Positions 52,532-61,087 of a stretch of DNA of 64,000 nucleotides are shown here, in pieces. Position numbers and translations under genes: made by a program. The notes beneath the pieces were generated by a model. The model searched no databases. It saw only the letters and a list, made by a program, of their open reading frames with translations, and was not told where the DNA came from. This DNA comes from Salipiger aestuarii (lineage in GTDB: Bacteria; Pseudomonadota; Alphaproteobacteria; Rhodobacterales; Rhodobacteraceae): positions 62,001-126,000 of the forward strand of contig NZ_QLMG01000004.1 in the NCBI RefSeq assembly GCF_003259905.1, read 5' to 3'. Positions within the stretch are counted from its first letter, which is position 1; each line of letters starts with the position of its first letter.

Positions 52532-53334
52532 GTTTCGAGGGCAGCTACATGGGCGCCAACGACCGGATTTCCGACCTGGCTATCATGGAATGCAAGATCT
52601 GCTGGACGCCCTACGATCCGTCCGAGGGCGACGACACCCGGCAGATCGACGCGGGCGTGCCCTTTGCCGACCTGCCCGGGGACTGGTCCTGCCCGACCTG
52701 TTGCGCGCCGAAAGAGCAGTTCATGGTGCGCGAAGACCCCGGCGCGGCCAGTCTGCTGGAAGCCAACCGCATCGGCGCGATCACGCGTCGGCTTGAGGCC
52801 GACTTCCGCGAAATCTACAACGCCAAGATGCGCGACGTGCCCATCGTCAACAAGTCGTTGCAGGTCGAGGCGGTGGGGTTTGCCAGACACGGCGACACTC
52901 TGCTGGGCGTGCTGGTCAGCCCGTGGTTCATGAACCTGATCCTGCTGCCGGATGCGGGGCAGGACTGGTCGGGGCTGAAGGCGGGCAGGAAAGAGGTCGT
53001 CTCGTTTCCGTCGGGCGAGTATGAATTCATCCACAACACCCGCGAGACGATCGGCGGCTACAAGGCCTGCTCGCTGTTCTCGCCGATGCATGATTTCAAG
53101 CGGCACAAGGATGCGACCGATGTCGCCCGCGCGGTGAGGATCGCGCTGTTTCAGGATGAAAACCGCGCCGAAACCGACCGCGCGGCCGACATCCGGGCGG
53201 CGCGCGAAGATCACGTTGCCGCTGTGAACGCTGCCGAAGACGAGGCCGACAACGATCCCGCGCCGACCCGCCGCGCGGTCATCACCGGCGGTCTGACGCT
53301 GACCGAAGACCGGCCGGACGGGTCCGACGGATGA
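52528..53334 (+). CDS. hupJ: rubredoxin-HupJ fusion (HupI + HupJ/HybE-like)
   Basis: A 268-residue two-domain protein. Residues 20-70 are a rubredoxin: CKICWTPYDPSEGDD, GVPFADLPGDWSCPTCCAPKEQF, with four Cys ligands in CxxC...CPxC. From about residue 75 it is a HupJ/HoxT/HybE-type assembly chaperone, with VEAVGFARHGDTLLGVLVSPWFMNLILLP and the conserved SFPSGEYEFIHN. In Rhizobium these are separate genes, hupI and hupJ; here one chain carries both. The last 40 residues are charged and variable. It overlaps hupH and hupK by 4 nt each. Confidence 0.92.
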   Translation: MSFEGSYMGANDRISDLAIMECKICWTPYDPSEGDDTRQIDAGVPFADLPGDWSCPTCCAPKEQFMVREDPGAASLLEANRIGAITRRLEADFREIYNAKMRDVPIVNKSLQVEAVGFARHGDTLLGVLVSPWFMNLILLPDAGQDWSGLKAGRKEVVSFPSGEYEFIHNTRETIGGYKACSLFSPMHDFKRHKDATDVARAVRIALFQDENRAETDRAADIRAAREDHVAAVNAAEDEADNDPAPTRRAVITGGLTLTEDRPDGSDG

Positions 53335-54224
53335 CCCTTCGCGCGCCAGCCTGCCTGATGGCCCGCCCCGCGCCCCGGCTTCCGGTAGCGCAGTTGGTGA
53401 TGGGGCGTCCGGTGAACGAGGTCCAGATGCTGCTGCCGCGGCTGTTCAACCTGTGCCGGGGCGCGCAGGCAACGGCGGTTTCGGTGGCCATCGGGGAGGG
53501 CTGCCACCGCGACGCCGCCAGCGCCATCGCGCGTGAAATCCTGCGCGACCATCTGCTCAAGCTCTACGCGACCTGGCCGAAGCTTGTCGGGCTTGCGCCG
53601 CAGCCCCTGCCGCCGGACTGGGACAAGGGCGGGCGCCGGCTGCTCGCATGGCTTTTTGGGCGCGCCGGCGAAGCACCGGCCAGCGTGGCGGCGTTCGATG
53701 CCTTTCTGGCGCGTCGCGACATGCCGGTGGCGCCGGTCATGGCGCGCATCCGCGATGCCTTTGCCCCGGGTGAGGCAGTGACCGGGCGGTTTCCCCCGGT
53801 GTCGTCCGATCTGATCTGGGCGAAATCCGATATTGAAAATTCGGTCGCCGCGCGGCATCTGCACCACCCGGTGATGCAGCATCTGGAAACCGCCTGGGGC
53901 CGGGGGCCGTTGTGGCGCGCCGCCGCCCGGCTTTATGACATCGAAGCGATGGCGTTGGGAAATATTCCCGCTATTCAAAGCGGCGCCGCCTGGGCCATGG
54001 TACCCGCCGCGCGCGGCAGCTATGCCATACGCATCGTGGTGGCGCAGAACCGCGTGGCCGATTTCGCCCGCGTAACCCCGACCGACGCGCTGCTGGCGCC
54101 GGGCGGCATTCTGCAACGCTGCCTTGAAACGCTGCCCGCCGCCAAGGCCGGGCTGGGCGCGCTGTTGCTGGATATTCTGGACCCGTGCAGCCCGGTCGCG
54201 TTGCAACAGGTGCATCATGCATGA
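53331..54224 (+). CDS. hupK: hydrogenase scaffold-like protein HupK (HoxV type)
   Basis: A 297-residue protein distantly related to the hydrogenase large subunit. It keeps a C-terminal [10 protein letters not shown], a remnant of the nickel-binding DPCxxC in which the second cysteine is lost, and an N-terminal [15 protein letters not shown] resembling the RxCG region. HupK/HoxV is proposed to carry the Fe(CN)2CO unit before insertion into HupL. Its start overlaps hupJ, and its end overlaps hypA by 8 nt. Confidence 0.92.
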   Translation: MTLRAPACLMARPAPRLPVAQLVMGRPVNEVQMLLPRLFNLCRGAQATAVSVAIGEGCHRDAASAIAREILRDHLLKLYATWPKLVGLAPQPLPPDWDKGGRRLLAWLFGRAGEAPASVAAFDAFLARRDMPVAPVMARIRDAFAPGEAVTGRFPPVSSDLIWAKSDIENSVAARHLHHPVMQHLETAWGRGPLWRAAARLYDIEAMALGNIPAIQSGAAWAMVPAARGSYAIRIVVAQNRVADFARVTPTDALLAPGGILQRCLETLPAAKAGLGALLLDILDPCSPVALQQVHHA

Positions 54225-54558
54225 AATGTCGCTGTGTGAAGGCATCCGGCGGGTGGTCGATCAGGTGGCGGGCTCGGGCGATATCACCCGCGTGACGCGG
54301 GTGCGGCTGGAAATCGGGCGCTTTGCCGGGGTGGAAAAGCCCGCGCTGGAATTTGCCTGGGCCGTGGTCATGCGCGGATCGAAAGCCGAAGGCGCGACGC
54401 TGGAAATGATCGACCTGCCGGGCCGCGCGCTTTGCTATGACTGCATGGCCACTGTCAGCATTGACCACAGGCTTGATCCCTGCCCGAACTGCGGCAGCGG
54501 CAAGCTGATGCCCGACGGGGGCGACGAGATGCGGATCAAGGATATGGAGGTGCTCTGA
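54217..54558 (+). CDS. hypA: hydrogenase nickel insertion protein HypA
   Basis: A 113-residue nickel chaperone. The N-terminal [10 protein letters not shown] supplies the nickel site (Met1, His2, Glu3), and CYDC...CPNCGSGKL forms the zinc site. It delivers nickel to the large subunit with HypB. ATG 54217 is inside the end of hupK; the upstream in-frame extension is hupK sequence and not used. It overlaps hypB by one base. Confidence 0.95.
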   Translation: MHEMSLCEGIRRVVDQVAGSGDITRVTRVRLEIGRFAGVEKPALEFAWAVVMRGSKAEGATLEMIDLPGRALCYDCMATVSIDHRLDPCPNCGSGKLMPDGGDEMRIKDMEVL

Positions 54559-55361
54559 TGTGTACGGTTTGCGGCTGTTCGGACGGTGAGGTCGAAGGTC
54601 ATGGTAACGGCGACGGGCACGGTCACCATGCCCATGGCGATATTCACTTTGGGCAAGGGCTGGCCGGGGTCGCGGTGGGCAACATGACCCAGGAGCGGCT
54701 GATCGAGATCGAAACCGGCATCCTGTCGGAAAACGACCGTTATGCCGCCGGCAATCGCGCGAAGCTGACGGCGATGGGGGTGTTTTGCGTGAACCTTGTC
54801 AGCTCTCCGGGATCGGGCAAGACCACGCTTCTGTGCGCGACGATCCGTGCCATGGGTGGCGGGGCGGCGGTGATCGAAGGCGATCAGCAAACCAGCAACG
54901 ACGCCGAGCGCATCCGCGAAACCGGCGCCCCCGCCGTGCAGGTCAACACCGGCAAGGGCTGCCATCTGGACGGGCACATGGTCGGGCATGCGCTGGACCA
55001 TCTGCACCTGCATTCCGGGGACATGCTGTTCATCGAAAACGTCGGAAATCTTGTTTGCCCCGCGGCGTTCGATTTGGGCGAGGATGCCAAGGTCGCGATC
55101 CTGTCGGTCACCGAAGGCGAAGACAAGCCTCTGAAATACCCTGACATGTTCACCGCAGCGCGCATCGCCCTGCTGAACAAGACCGATCTGGCGCCGCATT
55201 GCGACGTGGATCTCGATCTGTATGAATCCAACCTGCGCCGGGTGAACCCGACGATCGACATCATCCGCGTCTCGGCCCGCACTGGCGAAGGTCTGGACGC
55301 CTGGCTTGGCTGGCTGCGCGCCGGGTCGTCGGCCAAACACACGGCGCGGGCCGCCGGGTAG
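54558..55361 (+). CDS. hypB: hydrogenase nickel incorporation GTPase HypB
   Basis: A 267-residue GTPase. It opens MCTVCGC, the high-affinity nickel motif, followed by a short His/Gly tract (residues 14-30, seven His), far shorter than the long His tails of rhizobial HypB, so nickel storage is probably limited. The P-loop SSPGSGKT is at 82-89, and [22 protein letters not shown] and the metal site [11 protein letters not shown] are present. It is followed directly by hupR with no gap. Confidence 0.96.
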   Translation: MCTVCGCSDGEVEGHGNGDGHGHHAHGDIHFGQGLAGVAVGNMTQERLIEIETGILSENDRYAAGNRAKLTAMGVFCVNLVSSPGSGKTTLLCATIRAMGGGAAVIEGDQQTSNDAERIRETGAPAVQVNTGKGCHLDGHMVGHALDHLHLHSGDMLFIENVGNLVCPAAFDLGEDAKVAILSVTEGEDKPLKYPDMFTAARIALLNKTDLAPHCDVDLDLYESNLRRVNPTIDIIRVSARTGEGLDAWLGWLRAGSSAKHTARAAG

Positions 55362-56837
55362 ATGGCCGCCCCGGCGCTTCCCACCGTTCTGGTCGTCGAT
55401 GACGAACCGTTTTCCGTCGCCTCGATGCGGATGGCGCTGGAAGACGATTTTCAGGTGCTGGAGGCGACCTCGGCCGATGACGCCTGGCGCCTGATGGAGG
55501 AAAACTGGGTGCAGGTGGTGGTGTCCGATCAACGGATGCCGGGGCGCACCGGGGTGGCGCTGCTGTCGGACGTGCGCGACCGCTGGCCCGAAACCGTGCG
55601 CATCATCGTGACCGGCTACACCGAAAGCGCCGACATGATCGAGGCGATCAACAGCGCGGGCATTTATCAGTTCATCACCAAGCCCTGGCACCCCGAACAA
55701 TTCCTGATGGCGGTGCGCAACGCCGCCAGATTGTTCGAGCTTAGCCGCGATCACGAACGCATGTCGCTGGAAATGCGGTATCTTGGGTCCACGGCGGCGC
55801 AGAAACTGCAGGCGCGCCGGGTGCAGGCGCAACAGGCGGGCGGCTTTGACAAGGTGCTGCGGGGCACGGCCAGCCCGCTGAACCAGACCATCGCGCTTGC
55901 CCGTCAATACGCCAGCTTTGAGGTGCCGGTGCTGATTACCGGCGAGGCGGGCACCGGCAAGACCGACATCGCGCGCGCCATGCACTATGGCTCGTTGCGG
56001 TCTGACCGGCCGTTTTACGCGATCAACTGCGCGGGCATGTCCGACGATGTGCTGGGGGTCGAATTGTTCGGGGCCAAGCGCGGCGCTGTGGCGGGCGCCG
56101 TGCAGGCCCGCGCGGGGCTGTTGCAAAAGGCCGACCGGGGCACATTGATGCTGAACGGCATCGACACGCTGGGCCCGGCGATGCAGCTTGCGCTGTTGAA
56201 TGTGGTCACCACGGGGGGCTTTCAGCCGCTGGGCGGGCATGAAACCCTGACCAGCGCGGCGCGGCTGTTGTTCGGGGCGCATCGCGATCTGCGCGCGATG
56301 GTCGCGGCACAGCAATTCCGCGGCGATCTGTTCTTCGAAATGGCGGTGACGGAACTGTCGGTGCCACCGCTGCGCGCCCGCGTGCACGATCTGCCGATGC
56401 TGGCCGAACGCCTGCTGCACGAGGCCGCCGAGACGCATGGCAAGCCGGTGCGGGGCCTGTCGCAACCTGCGCTGGATTTTCTGGTGGCGCATGACTGGCC
56501 CGGCAATCTGCCCGAATTGCGCAACGAGGTGACGCGGATGCTGATCCTGGCGCAGGACATGACTCTGGGGCCGGAACTGATCTCGCGCCATATTCTTCAG
56601 GCGGGGCATTCGGATCGAAACGACGCGGTCATGGGCACAGATCCGTGCACGCTGGAGGGCACCCTGAAAGACCGTGTCGAACTGATGGAGATGCGGATAC
56701 TGGGCGAAACCCTGACCCGTCTGAAATGGAACAAGTCCAGAGCGGCGGCCGAACTGGGGCTGTCGCGCGTCGGGCTGCGCGCAAAGCTGGATCGCTACGG
56801 GATCGAACCCCACGCATCCGTCTCCGAGGAGGATTAA
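55362..56837 (+). CDS. hupR: NtrC-family response regulator HupR
   Basis: A 491-residue regulator: receiver (Asp56 in VVSDQRMPG, Lys in FITKPWHP), AAA+ domain and a Fis-type HTH (SRAAAELGLSRVGLRAKLDR). The AAA+ domain is altered. Walker A GEAGTGKT (194-201) remains, but the GAFTGA loop that contacts sigma-54 reads GAVAGA (241-246), and Walker B reads TLMLNGID where active members have LDE. This fits R. capsulatus HupR, which activates a sigma-70 promoter and is active unphosphorylated. Target here: probably hupS. It abuts hypB and lies 3 nt before hypC. Confidence 0.95.
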   Translation: MAAPALPTVLVVDDEPFSVASMRMALEDDFQVLEATSADDAWRLMEENWVQVVVSDQRMPGRTGVALLSDVRDRWPETVRIIVTGYTESADMIEAINSAGIYQFITKPWHPEQFLMAVRNAARLFELSRDHERMSLEMRYLGSTAAQKLQARRVQAQQAGGFDKVLRGTASPLNQTIALARQYASFEVPVLITGEAGTGKTDIARAMHYGSLRSDRPFYAINCAGMSDDVLGVELFGAKRGAVAGAVQARAGLLQKADRGTLMLNGIDTLGPAMQLALLNVVTTGGFQPLGGHETLTSAARLLFGAHRDLRAMVAAQQFRGDLFFEMAVTELSVPPLRARVHDLPMLAERLLHEAAETHGKPVRGLSQPALDFLVAHDWPGNLPELRNEVTRMLILAQDMTLGPELISRHILQAGHSDRNDAVMGTDPCTLEGTLKDRVELMEMRILGETLTRLKWNKSRAAAELGLSRVGLRAKLDRYGIEPHASVSEED

Positions 56838-56840
56838 GCC

Positions 56841-57152
56841 ATGTGTCTGGGCATTCCAGGACAGATTGTCGAGATTACCGATGCGCCCCGTCAGATGGCG
56901 GTGGCCGAGGTGTCGGGCGTGCGCCGCGAGGTGTCGCTGGCCCCGGTCGCGGAGCGTCCGTTGACGGAGCTGCTGGGCGAATGGGTGCTGATCCACGTCG
57001 GCTTTGCCATGGCGGTGATCGACGCGGACGAGGCGGCGCAGACGCTTATCGCCCTGCACGACCTTGGCGAGGCGCAAGAGGCGCTGGAGGCCATGGCGGA
57101 AGGCGAACGTGCCTTTGCCGACCCCGCCTCTGACGGGGGAGACTCTGCATGA
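56841..57152 (+). CDS. hypC: hydrogenase maturation chaperone HypC
   Basis: A 103-residue chaperone that, with HypD, carries the Fe(CN)2CO precursor. MCLGIPGQIVEI has the essential Cys2; the middle WVLIHVGFAMAVIDADEA is typical. It is distinct from the paralogue HupF at 50984-51304. The stop overlaps hypD (ATGA). Confidence 0.95.
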   Translation: MCLGIPGQIVEITDAPRQMAVAEVSGVRREVSLAPVAERPLTELLGEWVLIHVGFAMAVIDADEAAQTLIALHDLGEAQEALEAMAEGERAFADPASDGGDSA

Positions 57153-58291
57153 GATATGTCGAGGAATTCCGCGACCCCAAGGCCGCGAAAGGCGTGCTTG
57201 GCGCCATCGCGCGCGTCGCCGGTGACATCGGCGCAACGGCGCAGGACTCTGTCCGCATCATGGAAATCTGCGGCGGGCACACCCATGCCATCTTTCGCTA
57301 CGGGCTGGACAGGCTGGTGCATGAGGGCATCGACTTCATCCACGGCCCCGGTTGCCCGGTCTGCGTTCTGCCGATGTCGCGCGTCGATGAATGCGTCGAG
57401 ATCGCACAGCGCCCCGGCGTGATCTTTACCACGTTCGGCGATGCGATGCGGGTGCCGGGATCGCAGAAATCCCTGGGTCAGGCCAAGGCGGACGGGGCGG
57501 ATATCCGCATGGTCTATTCGCCGCTGGATGCGCTGGACCTGGCGCGGCGCAACCCCGCGCGCGAGGTGGTGTTCTTTGGCCTCGGCTTCGAAACCACCAC
57601 GCCCTCGACCGCGCTGACGTTGCAACAGGCGCACCGCGACGGCGTCGGGAATTTCAGCGTGTTCTGCAACCACATCACCGTGCCGCCGCCCATCAAGGCG
57701 CTGCTGGACGATCCCCACATGAGGCTGGACGGCTTCGTCGGGCCGGGGCATGTGAGCATGGTCATCGGCATCCATCCCTACGATTTCATTGCGCGCGATT
57801 ACGGCAAGCCGATCGTCGTAGCGGGGTTCGAACCGCTGGATCTGCTGCAATCGGTGCTGATGGTGCTGAATCAGATCCGGGATGGCCGCGCGCAGGTCGA
57901 AAACCAGTACGCCCGCGTGGTGCCCGAACATGGCAACCCGCTCAGCCTTGCGGCAATGGCCGACGTGTATGAAGTGCGGCCCAGTTTCGAATGGCGGGGT
58001 CTGGGCGAAATCGACGCCAGTGGCTTGCGCATTCGCGACGCCTATCGCGCCTGGGATGCCGAAGAGAAATTCGGCATCGGCTATGCCGTGGGTCGCGCGC
58101 CGGTCAGGGAACCCGATGGCTGCGAATGCGGCGCGGTGATGACCGGCCGGATCAAGCCCACCGCCTGCCCGCAATTCGGGCGCGGATGCACGCCCGACAC
58201 CGCCCTTGGTGCGCTGATGGTCAGTTCCGAAGGCGCCTGCGCGGCCTATTGGACCTATGGCGGCGCCCGCGCGACGGAGGCTGCGCAATGA
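57149..58291 (+). CDS. hypD: hydrogenase maturation protein HypD
   Basis: A 380-residue iron-sulfur protein, the platform on which iron receives its CN and CO ligands. Cys41 in EICGGHTHAIF and the redox pair in HGPGCPVCVLP are the active cysteines; GFETTTPSTA and GPGHVSMVIG are conserved; the C-terminal CECGAVMTGRIKPTACPQFGRGCTP binds the [4Fe-4S] cluster. Length is standard. It overlaps hypC and hypE. Confidence 0.97.
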   Translation: MRYVEEFRDPKAAKGVLGAIARVAGDIGATAQDSVRIMEICGGHTHAIFRYGLDRLVHEGIDFIHGPGCPVCVLPMSRVDECVEIAQRPGVIFTTFGDAMRVPGSQKSLGQAKADGADIRMVYSPLDALDLARRNPAREVVFFGLGFETTTPSTALTLQQAHRDGVGNFSVFCNHITVPPPIKALLDDPHMRLDGFVGPGHVSMVIGIHPYDFIARDYGKPIVVAGFEPLDLLQSVLMVLNQIRDGRAQVENQYARVVPEHGNPLSLAAMADVYEVRPSFEWRGLGEIDASGLRIRDAYRAWDAEEKFGIGYAVGRAPVREPDGCECGAVMTGRIKPTACPQFGRGCTPDTALGALMVSSEGACAAYWTYGGARATEAAQ

Positions 58292-59337
58292 CCGTCGCCA
58301 GCAGACCATCACCATCGCGCCTGCGCGGGGGCCGTGTGACCCTGGCGCATGGCGGCGGCGGGCGCGCCATGCGTGTTCTGATCGACGAGCTGTTCACCAG
58401 CGTCTTCAAACCCGACAGCGCCGAAGATCAGGCCCGGCTGATGACCCCGGCGTTGCAGCAGCCCGGCGCGCGGCTGGCGTTGACAACGGATGGCTATGTG
58501 GTGACCCCGGTCGAATTTCCCGGGGGAGACATCGGCAAGATCGCCGTCTGTGGCACGATCAACGATCTGGCCGTGGGGGGCGCGGTGCCGCTGTGGCTGT
58601 CGGCCAGTTTCATCATCGAGGAAGGCTGCGACATCGCCCTGCTGCGCCGCCTTGTCGCCAGCATGGCGCGCGAGGCCGACGCGGCGGGTGTCTCTATCGT
58701 GACCGGCGACACCAAGGTGGTCGAAAAGGGTTCCTGCGACACGGTGTTCATCACGACTTCGGGCGTCGGCGTGATCGCGCCGGGCGACGATCTGCGGGCC
58801 GAGCACATCCGCCCCGGAGACGTCGCCATCGTCAACGGCATGCTGGGCGATCACGGCGCCACGATCCTGGCCGCGCGCGGAGATCTTGCGCTGTCGGCCC
58901 CGCTGCAATCGGATTGCCGGTCGCTGGGGCATCTGATGCAGGCGGTGCTGACGGCCTGCCCCGGCCTGCGCGCCGCGCGGGATGCGACGCGGGGAGGGCT
59001 GGCCTCGGCGCTGAACGAAATGGCCATGGCGGCGGGCGTGTCGGTCGAACTGGACGAGTCCGCGCTGCCGATTCGCCCCGAGGTCAGGGGGATGTGCGAG
59101 ATCCTCGGCCTGGATCCGCTGTACCTTGCCAACGAAGGCGCGCTGGTGCTGTTCGTACCGCAGGCCGAAGCCGACGCTGCGCTGGCCGCGATGCGGTCGG
59201 TGCCGGCGGGGCAGGGGGCGGCGGTCGTGGGGCGCGCGGCGGCACGGGGTACGGTGCCGGTGACGATGCGGTCGGCCTTTGGCGGCACGCGCATCGTCGA
59301 CATGCTGGTGGGCGAACAACTGCCCAGGATCTGCTGA
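58288..59337 (+). CDS. hypE: hydrogenase maturation protein HypE
   Basis: A 349-residue PurM-like ATPase that dehydrates the thiocarboxamide made by HypF into thiocyanate and passes CN to HypCD. The acceptor cysteine is the last residue (LPRIC). The ATP-binding elements LAHGGGGRAM, GDTKVVEKGSCDTVFITTSGVG and DATRGGLASALNEMA are present. The start overlaps the hypD stop; the longer frame upstream lies inside hypD. It is the last gene of the hup/hyp locus and converges on the siderophore ATPase gene. Confidence 0.97.
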   Translation: MTVASRPSPSRLRGGRVTLAHGGGGRAMRVLIDELFTSVFKPDSAEDQARLMTPALQQPGARLALTTDGYVVTPVEFPGGDIGKIAVCGTINDLAVGGAVPLWLSASFIIEEGCDIALLRRLVASMAREADAAGVSIVTGDTKVVEKGSCDTVFITTSGVGVIAPGDDLRAEHIRPGDVAIVNGMLGDHGATILAARGDLALSAPLQSDCRSLGHLMQAVLTACPGLRAARDATRGGLASALNEMAMAAGVSVELDESALPIRPEVRGMCEILGLDPLYLANEGALVLFVPQAEADAALAAMRSVPAGQGAAVVGRAAARGTVPVTMRSAFGGTRIVDMLVGEQLPRIC

Positions 59338-59390
59338 GCGGGCAGTGTCGCCGCCTGTTCCCGCGTACCGTACCGCTGGCGGGCTCTGGA

Positions 59391-60146
59391 TCAGCGCGCG
59401 ACCACCACCTTGCGCCCGCGATGCTCCAGCAGCTCGAACGGGGTGTCGAACACCTCGCGCAGGGTGTCTTCGGTCAGAAGGGCGGCGCAGGCATCCTGCG
59501 CCACGATGCGCCCGGCCTTCATCGCGACGATACGATCAGCCCAGCCGGCGGCGGCGTTGATGTCGTGCAGCACGATGACGATGCTGCGCGCGGCGTCGCG
59601 CGACAGCGCGTGCAGCCGCGCCATCAGGTCGCGGGCGTGGCGCGGGTCCAGCGCGTTCAGGGGTTCATCCAGCAACATCCATGGCGTTTCCTGCGCCCAG
59701 GTCATCGCGATGAACGCCCGCTGGCGCTGGCCGCCCGACAGGGTGGCGATGCTGCGCCCGGCAAGGTCGGCCAGCGCAAACGCCCCCAGCGCGCGGTCCA
59801 CCGCGTCGCGATCTGCCGCTCCGGGCCGGCCCTGGTGGTGCGGCCAGCGGCCAAAGCCGACCAGCTCGCGCACGCTCAGCCGGCTGACCAGCGCGGGAGA
59901 TTGCCGAAGCAGCGCCACGGCGCGGGCCCGGTCGCGCGCGGGCGCGGCGAACGGGTCCAGCCCGTCGATGCGCACGGTGCCGCGTTCGGGCGTTTCAAGG
60001 CCGGAAATGCAATGCAGCAGGGTCGATTTTCCGGCCCCGTTCGGCCCGATCAGCGCAGTGATGCCGCCGCTTTCCAGCCGCATCGTCACATCATGCAAGA
60101 TTTTCGTCCCGTCGATGCGGTAACTCAGGCCGTTGATCTCTATCAT
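59391..60146 (-). CDS. iron-siderophore ABC transporter ATP-binding protein
   Basis: A 251-residue ABC ATPase of the FecE/FhuC type. Walker A GPNGAGKS (34-41), the signature LSGGQRQR, Walker B WMLLDEPLNALD and the H-loop VLHDINAAAGWADR are all intact. It powers the two permeases encoded just upstream (4-nt overlap with the first). The sequence type resembles the YclP/FatE/VctC group used for catechol siderophores; the ligand is not determined. Confidence 0.93.
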   Translation of the reverse strand: MIEINGLSYRIDGTKILHDVTMRLESGGITALIGPNGAGKSTLLHCISGLETPERGTVRIDGLDPFAAPARDRARAVALLRQSPALVSRLSVRELVGFGRWPHHQGRPGAADRDAVDRALGAFALADLAGRSIATLSGGQRQRAFIAMTWAQETPWMLLDEPLNALDPRHARDLMARLHALSRDAARSIVIVLHDINAAAGWADRIVAMKAGRIVAQDACAALLTEDTLREVFDTPFELLEHRGRKVVVAR

Positions 60147-61087
60147 CGCCGTCTCCGTTTCAGCACAAGGAACAGGAACGTCAGCCCCCCGCAGAATTCC
60201 ACGATCACCGCCAGCGCAGAGGCGCTGCCCAGCAGCCGTTCGAACAGGAACTGCCCGGCGACAAGGATCAGCGCCCCCAGCAGTGCCGCCGCCGGAATCA
60301 GCACCGCGTGGCGATGGGTGCCGGTCAGGTGGCGCGCGAGGCTGGCGGTCAGCAGACCCAGAAAGGTCACCGGCCCGACCAGTGCCGTCGACACCGACAC
60401 CATCGCGGCCATCAGAAGCAGCGCGATCATCACCAGCCTGTCATGGTGCAACCCCAGCCCGCGTGACGTGTCGCGCCCCAGCGCGCAGACGTCCAGCGCG
60501 GGCGCCAGTCGCAACGACAGCGCCAGCGCCGCCAGCAGCACGACCGCGGACACGCCCAGCTGGCCTGCATCGACCGCGCCAAAGCTGGCGAACATCGCCT
60601 GTTGTACCACGGCGAAATCGGACGGGTCCATCAGGCGCTGGACCATTTCCGCGCTGCCCCTCAGCAGCACACCCAGGATGATCCCGGTCAGGATCATCCG
60701 CATGACGTCCTGGGCGTCGCGGCGCAGCAACAGGCCGAACAGAAGCGTCGCGCCCCCGCCAAGGGTCGCGGCCTCGATCAGAAACCGCGGGGCGGTCGGG
60801 ATCTGCGCAAACCCCACGCCGCCAAGCCCGGCTACCAGCACCGTCTGAAGCAACACGAACAGCGCGTCGAACCCCACAAGGCCCGGCGTCAGCAGCCGGT
60901 TGCCCGCAACGGTCTGGAACAGCACGGTCGCGGCGCCGGTCGCGGCACCAACGCAGATCAGGGCGCCCAGCTTGGCCGCGCGCAGTTCCAGAATGAACCC
61001 GTAGGGCGCGCGGATCTGCCAAACCAGGAACCCTGCCGACAGCAGCATCAGCCCAAGGCCCAGCCAGAGAACCCGCCGCTCAGCCAT
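60143..61087 (-). CDS. iron-siderophore ABC transporter permease (FecCD family), second
   Basis: A 314-residue inner-membrane permease with about nine helices. GAATGAATVLFQTVAGNRLLTPGLVGFDALFVLLQ near the start and GRDTSRGLGL...STALVGPVTFLGLLTASLARHLTG in the second half are the FecCD hallmarks; the last carries the loop that contacts the ATPase. It overlaps the other permease by 8 nt and the ATPase by 4 nt. Confidence 0.93.
   Translation of the reverse strand: MAERRVLWLGLGLMLLSAGFLVWQIRAPYGFILELRAAKLGALICVGAATGAATVLFQTVAGNRLLTPGLVGFDALFVLLQTVLVAGLGGVGFAQIPTAPRFLIEAATLGGGATLLFGLLLRRDAQDVMRMILTGIILGVLLRGSAEMVQRLMDPSDFAVVQQAMFASFGAVDAGQLGVSAVVLLAALALSLRLAPALDVCALGRDTSRGLGLHHDRLVMIALLLMAAMVSVSTALVGPVTFLGLLTASLARHLTGTHRHAVLIPAAALLGALILVAGQFLFERLLGSASALAVIVEFCGGLTFLFLVLKRRRR

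Noticed and set aside
54435-57236. Very long minus-strand open frame (933 codons) opposite hypA-hypB-hupR-hypC
   Set aside because: It is the antisense shadow of well-supported genes; its Arg/His/Gln-rich product shows no domain, and long false frames are common at this GC content.
58257-60848. Plus-strand open frame of 863 codons spanning hypE and the siderophore ATPase and permease genes
   Set aside because: It is out of frame with hypE and antisense to the fec-like genes, all of which have intact family motifs.
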